64,000 nt of DNA from Microbacterium oleivorans (GTDB lineage: Bacteria; Actinomycetota; Actinomycetes; Actinomycetales; Microbacteriaceae), in assembly GCF_013389665.1 (NCBI RefSeq), contig NZ_CP058316.1, positions 558,001-622,000 on the forward strand, in the 5' to 3' direction. A program made the translations under genes and the position numbers. This document shows positions 15,824 through 26,577 of the stretch, in pieces (the first letter of the stretch is position 1; every line of letters starts with the position of its first letter). The notes beneath the pieces were generated by a model. It was not told the origin of the DNA. It saw only the letters and a program-made list of their open reading frames with translations, and searched no databases.

Positions 15824-17011
15824 TCACCCGGCGGGCGCGAAGGCCGCGGCGACGGTGTCCCACCACGCGGCTGCGTCGGCGCGATGCGCCTCGCGCCGCG
15901 CGTCGGCGCGCTCTGCGATATCGGAGCGCGCAGCGTCCAGTTCCTCCACGCGACGGGGCACGTCGGCGAGCTCGTCGAGATCGACCACCGCATCCTGACC
16001 CCAGTGCCCGAGGGCGCCCGTGAGCTTGATGCGGGTGTAGTCGTCGGCGGCGAGCCCGAGCACGGGCACCCCGGCGGGCGCGGCGAAGACGGCGGGGTGA
16101 TAACGGCTGCTGATGAGCAGACGTGCACGGCGGGCGAGCTCGGCCGATCGGCGCGAGTCGCCGCTGGGCACCACCCGCGAGGGGCGTCGCATCCGCGCGC
16201 GCACCCGTTCGTGAAGCGCCGCGTCACCCGAGGCGGGGCCCTGATCGATGGGGCCGAAATGGGCGTGGAAGACGACGGGCCCGACCGACGCGGATGCGGC
16301 GTCGAGCAGTTCGGCGATGCCCTGCTCGACCGTCTCGGCGGGGCGACCCGCGAACCACCCCGAGAGGCTCACGACGACATCGCCGCTCGCGTTCGAGCGG
16401 TCGGCGTCGTCTGGCCCGCCGGCGAGGAACGATGCGTCGTCGACGCCGACGCGGACGCGCGCATCCCAGCCGCGGGCGAGCGCCGCAGAGTCGTGCTCGC
16501 GCACGCCCGTCCACGCGGCATGGCACGTGAGCTCCGCGACCACCTCGTCGTCGCCGTCGTGCAGGTCGGGGCCGAAGGTCTGACCCGTGACGACGACGGG
16601 CAGACCGCGCGTCCGCGCCATGGCGGCGAGGGTCGAGCGTTCGAACACGTGCACGGGCCAGCGCGAGGCCAGATTGCCGCCCCCGGCGATCAGCACGCCG
16701 CTCGCGGAGTCGAGGGCGGCGAGCGCTTCCACCGCCGGGTCGTCGGCCGCAAGGGTCACTCCCCCGGCCGCCGCCACCCGTAGCAGCGCCGCACGCTCGC
16801 GCGCCGCCGCACGGTCGAGGCCCGCGAAGCCCAGCCGCGCCACGGTCGGCACGCGATATCTCTCCGACGACTCGGCGGGGTTCGCCGACACCCCGACGAC
16901 CGCTGCGCCGCGTGCTGCCAGTTCGTCGACAGCGGCTTCGAACATAGCCTCGTCGCCGATGTGGATGATGCCCTCGGTCACCCCGATGTCGCCGATGGTC
17001 AGAATGCTCAC
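15824..17011 (-). CDS. Polysaccharide pyruvyl transferase family protein
   Basis: Protein of 395 residues in the polysaccharide pyruvyl transferase / CsaB family, which adds pyruvate ketals to cell-wall glycans. Seen features: an N-terminal Rossmann-like start ILTIGDIGVTEGIIHIGDEA, LIAGGGNLASRW near residue 120, and the C-terminal ISSRYHPAVFAAPAGVPVLGL block, in which the RYHP with Gly-Val-Pro is the family hallmark. GTG 17011 is chosen, with AAAGG nine bases upstream; there is no ATG near. It is divergent from the glycosyltransferase operon across 112 bases, which suggests one surface-glycan cluster. Confidence 0.82.
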   Translation of the reverse strand: MSILTIGDIGVTEGIIHIGDEAMFEAAVDELAARGAAVVGVSANPAESSERYRVPTVARLGFAGLDRAAARERAALLRVAAAGGVTLAADDPAVEALAALDSASGVLIAGGGNLASRWPVHVFERSTLAAMARTRGLPVVVTGQTFGPDLHDGDDEVVAELTCHAAWTGVREHDSAALARGWDARVRVGVDDASFLAGGPDDADRSNASGDVVVSLSGWFAGRPAETVEQGIAELLDAASASVGPVVFHAHFGPIDQGPASGDAALHERVRARMRRPSRVVPSGDSRRSAELARRARLLISSRYHPAVFAAPAGVPVLGLAADDYTRIKLTGALGHWGQDAVVDLDELADVPRRVEELDAARSDIAERADARREAHRADAAAWWDTVAAAFAPAG

Positions 17012-17123
17012 TTCTCGCCTTTCGCGGCGCACGCCGCGGGCGCCCCGTCAACCGTATGCCCCGTTCACCGGGCGCCGTTACGCTATCGCTCGGCGCTCTT
17101 CCCCGGCGTCGGACGGAGGAGCT

Positions 17124-19270
17124 ATGGGCATCCAGACGGCGATGGACCGCCTCACCGATTCCGCGACGATCGTGGCCGCGTTGCGCGCCGCCGACGACGT
17201 CGCCTTCGAGGCCGGACGCGACCCCGGTCTTCGTACGCTGCGCGTGCTGCAGGCGGCGCTCGTGGGCGACGACGACATCGCGGCGATCGCCGCCGTGCAC
17301 GCGCTCGCCGAGATGCACGACGAGGCCGCCGCGCGCCTGCTCGTTTCACTGCTGCACGACCCGCGCGCCTGGATCGTCGAGCACGCGGCGTGGGCGTTGT
17401 CTCGCCGTCCCGTGCGCGCCGAGGCCGTCGGCAGGCTGATCGCGCTGGTGATCGAGGGCGGTTTCGCCGGCATGCTCGCCCAGCACACGATCGAGAAGTG
17501 GTCGGTCGAGGGCGGCGACCTGCTCGCCGTCGCCCTCGAGTCGGCCGCGCTCGGCGTACTCTCCGACGACGCCCGCGCCCGCATCGTCGAGACCCTCGGT
17601 CTCGTGCGCGTCCCACTCACGCTGCCGCTGCTGCGCCGTGCCGCCGCCGACGCGGGGCAGGCGGCATCCGTGCGCGGTGCCGCGGTCGCCGCCCTCGGAC
17701 AGCGCTCGGATGCTGCCGCCACCGCCCTGCTCGAACGCCTGGTGTCGGACGGCGGGTCGCTCGGCGCGCTGGCGCGCCTGTCTCTCATCGACGCGGAGCC
17801 CGCACCCCCCGCTTCCGACGATGACGGCCTGAGCGTCGCGCAGCTGTTCCTGCACGCCGACATCGATCCGTCGCTGGCCACCGCCGGCGCGGGCGACAAC
17901 GGGGGCATCGCAACGCTGCTCGTGCGTCTCGGTGACGCGCTCGTCGCGCGAGGCGCCGCCGGCGACGGGGTGCGCCGGGTTCTCACGCTCTCGCGCGGCA
18001 CCGTATCGGAGGCTGGCCCCGACCTGCTGCACGTGGCCGGCACGAGCGAGGGGCACGTGTACGGGCGCATCCCACTCGATGAGATCCCGCCGTCGTCGAG
18101 CGCGGCCTGGCCGCTGCGCGTGACGGTGCGCCGCGGCATCCGGCGCCTCCTGCGCGCGGCCGGCCGCGTCGACGTGCTGCACCTGCGCATGGCCGATGTC
18201 GGGAGTCTCGCGGCCGCCGACGTGGCACGCGAACTCGGCATCCCCACGGTCTTCACCGTCGCCCCCGACCCGCACAGCGTGATCGCCTCGCTCGAGCGGT
18301 CGGGCCGCCTCACGCGCACCGATTTCGGCGCGGCGGACGCGAGCGAGCATTACTGGTTCCGCGCGCGGCTCGTGCAGAGCCTGGCGGCGTCGGCGTCGCA
18401 TTCGGTGCTGTTCCCGCGCCCCGATCTGGTGACCGACATGCGCGAGCTCGTGGGCATGGACCTCACGGCCCGCCCCGAGCGGCACAGCGTCGTGGCGGAG
18501 GGCGTCGATCTCGACGTCGTCGATGCGGCGGTCGCGACCGCTCGTCGCGTGGCCGCGGGCGCGGCGCCCACGGCCGCCCTCGCCGAGCTCGGCGAGCTGT
18601 TGTCACTGCTTCCGCCCGAGCGACGCGGCCTGCCACTGCTCGTGAGCGTGGGGCGCCTGAACCGCGTGAAGGGCATGGCACCGCTCGTGCGCACGTGGGC
18701 CGAGAGTGCGCTCGCGGATGCTGCCAACCTGCTCGTCGTCGGCGGCGACCTGGCCGCGCCCTCGGATGAGGAGCGCGAGCAGTTGGCCGCGATCGACGCC
18801 ATCATCGCCCCCGCCGATCGCGCGTCCCGCGGCCTGATCGTGCCCGGCCACCGACCCAACGGCGTCGCCGCCGAGTGGCTCGCGGCCGCGCGCTTCGGCC
18901 TGCCCGGGTTCGCCGCCGCGGGCGGGGCGTACGTCTGCGCGAGCGTCAAGGAGGAGTTCGGTCTGGCGATCCTCGAGGCGATGGCCACCGGGCTCGTCGT
19001 CGTCGCCCCCGATGCGGGAGGCCCCGCAACCTACGTCGTCGACGGCGACCTCGGCTTCCTCGCTCCTACGGCTGATCCGGCTCGCCTGGGCGAGGCGATC
19101 ACGCGTGCGCTCGCTCGGGCCGCCGAGCCCGACGCCGATCGGGCTGAGCGCTCGTACCGGCTCGTCGCCGAGCGGTTCACGATCCAGGGCATGGCCGCGA
19201 CTCTCGCACCGGTGTACGCCTCGGTCACCCGCGCCGAGACGGCGCTGCGCCGTGCGGCGGAGCTGCTCGC

Positions 19271-19274
<4 letters not shown>
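17124..19274 (+). CDS. HEAT-repeat / GT4-type glycosyltransferase fusion
   Basis: Fusion protein of 716 residues. Residues about 1-240 are Ala-rich paired helices of the HEAT/PBS type (IAAIAAVHALAEMHDEAAAR, DPRAWIVEHAAWALSRR, GAAVAALGQRSDAAATALLE). From about 260 on is a GT-B glycosyltransferase with the donor-site pattern in its C-terminal half: LLVSVGRLNRVKGMAPLVR near 505, then YVCASVKEEFGLAILEAMATG near 605, the E-x7-E signature of retaining GT4 enzymes, and DAGGPATYVVDGDLGFL. ATG 17124 has an ideal GGAGG four bases upstream. It overlaps the next glycosyltransferase by ATGA. Glycan and sugar donor are unknown. The HEAT part may hold a partner enzyme or carrier. Confidence 0.85.
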
Positions 19275-20532
<1,258 letters not shown>

Positions 20533-20554
<22 letters not shown>

Positions 20555-21234
20555 GTGGCGACGAGCGCTGCCATCGCGGCCTCATCACCCGCCGCATCCC
20601 GGTATCGCTGCATCCGTTCAGCGTTCGCGTCGTAGGCGGCACCGGCACGCACCTCGCCGACGTGATGCAGCGCGTACACCCGGCCGCGGTGACGCGCGGG
20701 GGCGCTGCCGAGGAGCGTGGTGTGTGCGAGGTACCACGCCGCGTCTTCGAAGCCCCACCCGCGGAAGCCCTCGTCCTGCCCGCCGTGAGCGCTCCACACC
20801 CGGGGTGTCGCGACATACACTCCCGAGCACGCGCCCTCGACGTACTGCTCGACCGTGCAGTCCTCGAGCGCCACACCGGCTCCGTACTCGGCCGAACCCG
20901 ATGCGCCCAGCCAGCGGTACTCGTCGTACGGCAGCTGCACGAACGGACTCGTGACCGCCGCGCGGATCGCGGCGACGAGCGGTTCGCGCTCGGGGATCGT
21001 GTCGGCGTCGCCGATCACGATGACCTCGTCGTCAGCCGCGGCGCGCATCGCGGCGTTGCGGCACGCGGCCAGCACGAACGGCGTGTCGTCGGTGTCGACC
21101 GTGTGCAGCGGCACCTCGGGCAGTGCCGAGCGGTACCACGACACGACCCGTTCGAACGCGTCGATGCGGGAGGGCGCTGGGCGCCAGGGGATGACGATCT
21201 TCGTGGCGGGCAGCGGAGGCGTCGTAGCGGTCAT
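20533..21234 (-). CDS. Glycosyltransferase, family 2/7-27-like
   Basis: GT-A-type glycosyltransferase of 233 residues. KIVIPWRPAPSRIDAFERVV opens the nucleotide-binding fold. CRNAAMRAAADDEVIVIGDAD near residue 60-80 gives the DxD-type metal site (GDAD). GGQDEGFRGWGFEDAAWYLA near 155 is the galactosyltransferase C-terminal motif, with GWGxED as in GT7/GT27. No signal or membrane segment is present. ATG 21234 has AAAGGA eight bases before it. It is convergent with the UGT-like gene and probably belongs to the same glycan cluster. Confidence 0.8.
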
Positions 21235-21343
21235 GCAATTCCTTTCGCGCCGAGCCTACGCGCTGCGACCACCCGAGTCCCCCTGTCCAGAATCGCCGCC
21301 AGGCGGATGGACGAGGACCTCACCGAGCAGGAGCTCGAGCAGT

Positions 21344-22333
21344 TCAGCGGAAGAGGCGCCCGATCCCGGCGCCGAGCTGCGAGATCTGCATCCAGATCGC
21401 GAACCGGTGCAGCGGTCTCATCAACCACCGCCGCAGCGGCTTCGGACGGCGACCGGGGTTGCGCTCCCACGCCAGGGCGACGCGCAGGTGCGTTCCGCCC
21501 GCCGTCGGTTCGAGCTCGATCCGGACGCGGCGCGTGTTCGCATCGGACGCGTCGGGCCACGTCGTGGCCCACTCGATCGCTCGCTGCGGCACCAGGTCGA
21601 CGACCTCCACCCGGGAACGCCTCCGCTCGGGCCTCGCGCGCATCGGGGTGCCGTCTTCCTCGGTGTCGGCGATCCGCATCGTCCAGCTCGCGCCGATCGC
21701 CGCCTCGGTCGGCGCGTCCTCGACGCAGACCGGCCCGCGGTCCCACTCGGGCATGCGCGCCGGGTCGGCGAGGAGGCTCCACACCTCGACGAGCGGCGCC
21801 GAGACGTAGCTCTCGCCCACTCCCGACAGCGACCGCGCATCGATGGCGTGGCGGGGCGGGGCCGGGTACCGCTCGAGCTCGTCGAGCAGGCCGGCGATCT
21901 GCTCGGGAGTCGCGCCGAGACGGCGTACGATCGCCTCGATCAGCCCGCTGCGCTCGCGGACGAGCTCCCGCAGCACGGCCGACGCGTCACCGCGCTTCTT
22001 GCCCTTGTTCGCCCGTTGCAGCAGGGTGAGGGCGCGCTCGCTCCATGAGAACTCGCCGGAATCGGGAAAGGTGATGCGGCCGGGCCCGGGCGCATCGGCC
22101 TGGATGCCGAGAGATGCGAGCTGGTCGGCGTGCTGAGCCGCCACGGCCTCGCGGGCGCCGTCGATGGTGATGCCGAGGCTTCGCAGCACCTGGCCGGCGA
22201 CCTGCTCGTTCACGACGAGCGCGAGGAACATGTCGTCGATGTCGCCGGTGTGCTCGCCGCGCCGGGATGCCTCCTCGGCTGCGGTCATCGACAGTGTCTG
22301 CATCGTCGCTGCTGCGACGGTGAACGTGCTCAT
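21344..22333 (-). CDS. Clp-N domain / SRPBCC (START-like) fusion protein
   Basis: Protein of 329 residues made of two unrelated folds. Residues 1-140 hold a double Clp-N motif as found at the N-terminus of ClpA/ClpC (TAAEEASRRGEHTGDIDDMF, QVLRSLGITIDGAREAV, and later FSWSERALTLLQRANKGKKR). Residues about 165-310 are an SRPBCC/START-like ligand-binding domain (YVSAPLVEVWSLLADPARMP, the usual start; LRVALAWERNPG; a hydrophobic C-terminal helix). There is no AAA+ module. The ATG overlaps the upstream HTH gene (ATGA). It may bind a small ligand or unfolded client and act on or with the HTH protein. Confidence 0.82.
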   Translation of the reverse strand: MSTFTVAAATMQTLSMTAAEEASRRGEHTGDIDDMFLALVVNEQVAGQVLRSLGITIDGAREAVAAQHADQLASLGIQADAPGPGRITFPDSGEFSWSERALTLLQRANKGKKRGDASAVLRELVRERSGLIEAIVRRLGATPEQIAGLLDELERYPAPPRHAIDARSLSGVGESYVSAPLVEVWSLLADPARMPEWDRGPVCVEDAPTEAAIGASWTMRIADTEEDGTPMRARPERRRSRVEVVDLVPQRAIEWATTWPDASDANTRRVRIELEPTAGGTHLRVALAWERNPGRRPKPLRRWLMRPLHRFAIWMQISQLGAGIGRLFR

Positions 22334-22575
22334 CGGGTCCTCCTCGGAACGGCGATCGACGCATCGATGCGCTTGGCGTACTTCTTGTGCACCGCCTGGC
22401 GCGACACCCCCAGCGCCTCGGCGATGTCCTGCCAGCTCATGCCGGCGCGCAGCCCCGCCTCGACCTGCGCGAGCTCGAGGCGCTCGGTCATGGCGCGTAG
22501 CGATGCGATGGCGCGAAGGCCTGCGCGCGGGTCACGCGTGTCAGCGGCGACCCCGGCGACTCGTGTGGATTCCAT
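22330..22575 (-). CDS. Small HTH DNA-binding regulator
   Basis: Regulator of 81 residues with a C-terminal helix-turn-helix: LAQVEAGLRAGMSWQDIAEA then LGVSRQAVHKKYAKRI at about 40-70. This is the arrangement seen in small actinobacterial proteins placed before Clp-N/SRPBCC genes. The ATG at 22575 begins only three bases from a perfect 16-bp palindrome, and the promoter hexamers lie in that palindrome and its second copy, so strong autoregulation is expected. The mRNA may be nearly leaderless, since no ribosome site is visible. It is co-transcribed and coupled with the Clp-N/SRPBCC gene. Confidence 0.8.
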   Translation of the reverse strand: MESTRVAGVAADTRDPRAGLRAIASLRAMTERLELAQVEAGLRAGMSWQDIAEALGVSRQAVHKKYAKRIDASIAVPRRTR

Positions 22576-22578
22576 GAC

Positions 22579-22620
22579 AGCAACCTAGGTTGCTAACCGG
22601 GATGTTGTCAACCTCGGTTG
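22579..22620 (-). promoter_or_regulatory. Twin palindromic operators over a promoter
   Basis: The perfect palindrome AGCAACCTAGGTTGCT (22579-22594) and a second CAACCTCGGTTG (22609-22620) are centred 28 bases apart. Read on the minus strand, a consensus -35 TTGACA (22606-22611) and a -10-like TAGGTT (22582-22587) are spaced 18 bases and lie in or against the two palindromes. The predicted start is at or next to the ATG. Both sites share CAACC-N2-GGTTG, the likely recognition half-sites of the HTH protein. Confidence 0.75.
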
Positions 22621-22680
22621 CTCGATGGTCGCGGCAGGTGGCCGTTCTCTTCGCGGGGTCGCGCCCGATAGCGTTGACAG

Positions 22681-22974
22681 ATGAGCTCCGTGATCCCGCG
22701 CGTCGTCCCCGTCCGAGGCGGCGACGTTCAGCCCACGGGATCCTGGCTCTATGTGTGGATGGATGTCGACACGGGCGAGATCGCATACGTGGGCGGGACG
22801 GGCTACGACCCGGAGCTGCGCGCGTATCTTCACGTCCGGAGTGAGGATCGTCGGCTCGGACGGGTGCGAGCGACCGTTCCCCGATACGACGAGCGCGACT
22901 TCGACGTCGACCCACCCTCCCGTTCGACGGGCGAGCTCACACGCCCCGCCGACGCCGTGCTCAGGCCTCGGTGA
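22681..22974 (+). CDS. Small GIY-YIG-like protein, possibly truncated
   Basis: Ninety-seven residues. The block GSWLYVWMDVDTGEIAYVGG then TGYDPELRAYLHV has the spacing of a GIY-YIG nuclease core (LYV...YVGGTG...R..LH), with YVW in place of GIY. The usual C-terminal Glu/Asn part is not evident; the protein ends within the convergent ABC-F gene (14-base overlap), so it may be shortened. There is no good ribosome site before ATG 22681. It is divergent from the HTH gene, and its promoter would share the operator region. Real but reduced gene, or relic. Confidence 0.45.
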   Translation: MSSVIPRVVPVRGGDVQPTGSWLYVWMDVDTGEIAYVGGTGYDPELRAYLHVRSEDRRLGRVRATVPRYDERDFDVDPPSRSTGELTRPADAVLRPR

Positions 22975-24604
22975 CCTGGCCACCCTCGACGTGCCACCGG
23001 CGGTTGGTGCTCACGGCATCCAGCATCCGCCGGTCGTGGGTCACCAGCAGCAGGGTGCCGTCGTACGACTCGATCGCCTGTTCGAGCTGTTCGATGGCGG
23101 GCAGGTCGAGGTGGTTGGTCGGTTCGTCGAGCACGAGCACGTTCACCCCGCGCGCCTGCAGCAGCGCCAGCCCGGCGCGGGTGCGCTCCCCCGGTGACAG
23201 CTCGTCGACGGCGCGCGTGACGTGGTCGGCCTTGAGCCCGAACTTCGCCAGCAGTGTGCGGACGTCGCCGGAGGCCATCTCGGGCACGAGCGCCTCGAAC
23301 GCGTCGGCGAGGGGCTGGGCGCCGACCAGCAGCGACCGGGCCTGGTCGATCTCGCCGATGCTGACGCTGGAGCCGAGGCTCGCCGCGCCCTCGTCGGGAG
23401 TCTGACGACCGAGCATCGTCCGCAGCAGCGTCGACTTGCCGGCGCCGTTGGGCCCGGTGATGCCGATCCGGTCGCCGGCGTTGACCTGCAGCGACACCGG
23501 CCCGAGCGTGAAGTCGCCCTGCCGGACGACCGCGGAGCTCAGCGTCGACACGACCGAGCTCGAGCGGGGCGCCGAGCCGATCGTGAACTCGAGCTGCCAC
23601 TCCTTGCGGGGCTCGTCGACTTCGTCGAGCCGGGCGATGCGGCTCTCCATCTGACGCACCTTCTGCGCCTGCTTCTCGCTCGACTCCGTCGCGGCCTTGC
23701 GCCGGATCTTGTCGTTGTCGGGGCTCTTCTTCATCGCGTTGCGCACGCCCTGGCTCGACCACTCGCGCTGCACACGCGCCCGGGCGACGAGGTCGGCCTT
23801 CTTGCCCGCGAACTCGTCGTACTTCTCACGGGCGTGACGCCGCACGGTCGCGCGCTCGTCGAGGTAGGCGTCGTAGCCGCCGCCGTAGATGCGGTGGGAG
23901 TTCTGCGCCAGGTCGAGCTCGAGCACCCGCGTGACGCTGCGCGCGAGGAACTCGCGGTCGTGGCTGACGAGCACGACTCCCCCGCGCAGCCCGTTCACGA
24001 ACGCCTCGAGCCGCTCCAGGCCGTCGAGGTCGAGGTCGTTGGTCGGCTCGTCGAGCAGCACGATGTCGAAGCGCGAGAGCAGCAGAGCGGCGAGTCCGAC
24101 CCGCGCCGCCTGCCCGCCCGAGAGCGACGTCATCAGGATGCCGTCGGCGTCGAGCTCGAGCCCCAGATCGGCGAGCACCGCAGGCACCCGGTCATCGAGG
24201 TCGGCCGCGCCGCTCGCGAGCCAGCGTTCGAGGGCGGTGGCGTACCGGTCGTCGGCGCCGGGGATCGAGGGATCACCGAGGGCGGATGCCGCGGCATCCA
24301 TCTCGGCCGTCGCCTCGGCGCACCCGGTGCGGCGGGCGATGTAGGCGGTGACCGTCTCGCCCGCGACGCGTTCGTGCTCCTGCGGCAGCCAGCCGACGAA
24401 CGCGTCGGACGGTGCGAGGCTGACCGAGCCCGCCTGGGGTGCGTCGTGGCCGGCGAGGATGCGGAGGAGCGTCGATTTGCCGGCGCCGTTGGCGCCGACG
24501 ACGCCGACGACATCACCCGGACTGACGGTGAGGTCGACGCCGTCGAAGAGGGTGCGGTGGCCGTACCCGCCGGCGAGGCCCTGAGCGACGAGAGTTGCGG
24601 TCAC
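22961..24604 (-). CDS. ABC-F family ATPase
   Basis: Twin-ATPase ABC-F protein without membrane segments, 547 residues. Site 1: VVGANGAGKSTLLRILAG near 35, LSGGQAARVGLAALLL and DIVLLDEPTNDLDLDGL near 155-185. Site 2: GITGPNGAGKSTLLRTMLG near 360, LSPGERTRAGLALLQARGV and LVLDEPTNHLDLPAIEQLEQ near 460-490. The linker (about 240-310) is charged and helical, as in factors that act at the ribosomal E site. Members either tune translation (EttA/Uup-like) or protect ribosomes from antibiotics; the sequence alone does not decide. The GTG start at 24604 has no clear ribosome site. Confidence 0.9.
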   Translation of the reverse strand: MTATLVAQGLAGGYGHRTLFDGVDLTVSPGDVVGVVGANGAGKSTLLRILAGHDAPQAGSVSLAPSDAFVGWLPQEHERVAGETVTAYIARRTGCAEATAEMDAAASALGDPSIPGADDRYATALERWLASGAADLDDRVPAVLADLGLELDADGILMTSLSGGQAARVGLAALLLSRFDIVLLDEPTNDLDLDGLERLEAFVNGLRGGVVLVSHDREFLARSVTRVLELDLAQNSHRIYGGGYDAYLDERATVRRHAREKYDEFAGKKADLVARARVQREWSSQGVRNAMKKSPDNDKIRRKAATESSEKQAQKVRQMESRIARLDEVDEPRKEWQLEFTIGSAPRSSSVVSTLSSAVVRQGDFTLGPVSLQVNAGDRIGITGPNGAGKSTLLRTMLGRQTPDEGAASLGSSVSIGEIDQARSLLVGAQPLADAFEALVPEMASGDVRTLLAKFGLKADHVTRAVDELSPGERTRAGLALLQARGVNVLVLDEPTNHLDLPAIEQLEQAIESYDGTLLLVTHDRRMLDAVSTNRRWHVEGGQVTEA

Positions 24605-24691
24605 TGATCGATTCTCGCACCCGGGCGCTGTGGCGCTCGCCCGCCCTGGGGTCGGCCAGTGGCTAACGGGACATGAACCCGTTACCCCCGT

Positions 24692-24919
24692 TTACGGGCT
24701 GACGCGGACGGAGCGCCCGTCGTAGGTGACGACATCGCCCGTCTGCAACTGGCGTCCGCGTCGGCGGTCGACCTCGCCGTTGACGGTCACGAAGCCGTCG
24801 ATGATGGCCTCTTTCACGTCGCCGCCCGAATCGAGCAGGCCCGCGAACTTCATGAACTGGCCGAGGCGGATGCCGTCGCTCCCGATCGAGACGTCGCTGA
24901 TCCGGGGTGCTCTGGCCAT
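24692..24919 (-). CDS. S4-domain RNA-binding protein (YbcJ-like)
   Basis: Single S4 domain, 75 residues. Key blocks: IRLGQFMKFAGLLDSGGDVK, IIDGFVTVNGEVDRRRGRQL, then TGDVVTYDGRSVRV, the alpha-L RNA-binding motif. Such small proteins bind structured rRNA or tRNA. It lies upstream of the ABC-F gene on the same strand with an 87-base gap, so both may serve translation. The start codon has no obvious ribosome site, and a TAGCAT box lies 8-13 bases upstream, which would fit a leaderless message. Confidence 0.88.
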   Translation of the reverse strand: MARAPRISDVSIGSDGIRLGQFMKFAGLLDSGGDVKEAIIDGFVTVNGEVDRRRGRQLQTGDVVTYDGRSVRVSP

Positions 24920-24980
24920 GCGGAAATGCTAGCCGAGGGACGAAGCGCGGAGGATCATGACCGCTCTGACGCCGACTGGT

Positions 24981-25622
24981 TCACCCCGCCGGTGCCACCA
25001 CTGCAGCAACAGCGTCTGCAGCAACGTTGACGGAGGTCGTGGGGCCGACCATCGTGCCGTGGACGATCGCCCAGACGTCGTCGGCGAATGCGTACCCGAG
25101 GTAGGTGCCGAGGCCTTCCGGGATGCCCCGGGAGAACATGGCGATGTCGCCGCGCGTCGTGTGCTCGTATTCGTCTGATGCAGTCAGGGCGCTGACGAGC
25201 TCCGACGCCGCGTCTGCGTCGACGTCGAGAACCATGACGGAGAAGCCTCCATCGGTTTGGGGAATGCCGTACGTGCAGCCCACCACATCCGTTGCGGCTT
25301 CGAACAAGTCTTGTGCTGCGGACCCCAGCGCGTCCGGCGTCTCGGTGATCTCGAGGGGATTCGCGCCTTCGACCCGGTCGTCGTTGACGGACACCCGCAC
25401 CTGCTCGATGCCCATGAGGTTCGCGCAATCCGGGAACGCGGCCCGTTGCGAAGGAGGCGTGACATCCGGCTCCGCCGTCGGGCTTGCGGCACCCGTGCCG
25501 GGAGTCTCGCGGGAGTCGGTCGGCGAGGGGGAAGAGTCCACGTCATCGACCTGGCCCGCGCAGCCACTCACCATCACCAGCAGGAATGAGAGCACCGCTA
25601 CGCGGAAGATGCGTGACGACAT
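24981..25622 (-). CDS. Putative lipoprotein, unknown
   Basis: Secreted lipoprotein of 213 residues. The hydrophobic stretch VAVLSFLLVMVSGC contains the lipobox with Cys near residue 21, followed by a Ser/Thr/Pro-rich linker (about 22-60). The folded part has one likely disulfide (Cys near 66 and GCTYG near 116) and pattern FPDCANLMGIEQVRV at its start, reminiscent of DUF3558-type actinobacterial lipoproteins, but I would not assign a family. It is divergent from the hydrolase gene at 25723. Confidence 0.7.
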   Translation of the reverse strand: MSSRIFRVAVLSFLLVMVSGCAGQVDDVDSSPSPTDSRETPGTGAASPTAEPDVTPPSQRAAFPDCANLMGIEQVRVSVNDDRVEGANPLEITETPDALGSAAQDLFEAATDVVGCTYGIPQTDGGFSVMVLDVDADAASELVSALTASDEYEHTTRGDIAMFSRGIPEGLGTYLGYAFADDVWAIVHGTMVGPTTSVNVAADAVAAVVAPAG

Positions 25623-25722
25623 GCGTCGACCTTATCGGCGGCGCTCTCACGAACGCATATGCGCTCGGGGCCGACCTGGCAACGGTCTCGGCTGTCGCAC
25701 CCCTCCGGCTTACGGTGAACCC

Positions 25723-26502
25723 ATGTTGCACTCAATCCGGCAGGGCTCCGGTAAGCCATTGCTCCTGGTTCATGGGCTCGGCTCCAGCAGCGGCAACTGG
25801 GCACCGGTGATCCCGGCGCTGGCGGCGGAACGCCGTGTGATCGCCGTCGACCTCCCTGGTTGCGGCGAGTCCGCGCCGCTCACCGGCGAGACCACGATCG
25901 CCACGCTGACGGGTGCTGTCGAGGCCTTCGTGCGCGACGCGGAGTTGGGCGACGTCGACGTGGTCGGTAGCTCCATGGGCGCCCGGATAGCGATGGAGAT
26001 GGCGCGTCGAGGGCATGCCGGCAACACCGTCGCACTGGATCCTGGCGGGTTCTGGAATGACCGTCAGGCGGCGATCTTCGGTGCGAGCACCAAGGCTTCC
26101 GTAGCACTGGTGCGCCGGATCCAACCGGCGTTGCCGTTCCTCACGGGCAACGCCGTAGGCCGAACAGCCCTGCTGCTGCAGTTCTCCGCCCACCCCTGGA
26201 AGCTGCCGCAGGATCTGGTGCTGCGTGAGCTTCGTGGGTTCAAGACATCGACCAGCCTGGATCCCGCCCTTGATGCTCTGATTCACGGGCCCCGCCAGGA
26301 GGGGGCGCCGTCGGGTTCGCTCACGGGCAGGATGGTCATCGGATGGGGGCGGAACGACAGAGTCACTGTTCCGAGCGAGGCAGCGCGGGCGACCGAGCTG
26401 TTCCCGGATGCCACGCTGCACTGGTTCGAGAAGTGCGGTCACTTCCCGCACTGGGACCAGCCGGCGGAAACCGCGCGCCTCGTGCTGGACAGCACCGCCT
26501 GA
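25723..26502 (+). CDS. Alpha/beta-fold hydrolase
   Basis: Alpha/beta hydrolase, 259 residues. LLLVHGLGSSSGNW at residues 13-26 gives the oxyanion HG motif. DVVGSSMGARIAMEMARRG near 85 carries the nucleophile elbow G-S-S-M-G with Ser as nucleophile. GRNDRVTVP near 210 gives the acid Asp, and KCGHFPHWDQP near 240 the His. Thus the full catalytic triad is present. The class includes esterases and C-C hydrolases; the substrate is unknown. ATG 25723 lies close to a TACGGT -10-like box and lacks a ribosome site. Confidence 0.87.
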   Translation: MLHSIRQGSGKPLLLVHGLGSSSGNWAPVIPALAAERRVIAVDLPGCGESAPLTGETTIATLTGAVEAFVRDAELGDVDVVGSSMGARIAMEMARRGHAGNTVALDPGGFWNDRQAAIFGASTKASVALVRRIQPALPFLTGNAVGRTALLLQFSAHPWKLPQDLVLRELRGFKTSTSLDPALDALIHGPRQEGAPSGSLTGRMVIGWGRNDRVTVPSEAARATELFPDATLHWFEKCGHFPHWDQPAETARLVLDSTA

Positions 26503-26577
26503 GATGCGGCAAAGCGTGGAAGCGAAGCCCGTTCGCACGATGAGCCCGAATCCCTCGATGAGAGGGATGATCGACCT

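Noticed and set aside
23222..24607. Long plus-strand frame opposite the ABC-F gene
   Set aside because: No recognisable fold and composition typical of antisense in high-GC DNA; the ABC-F motifs on the other strand are unambiguous.
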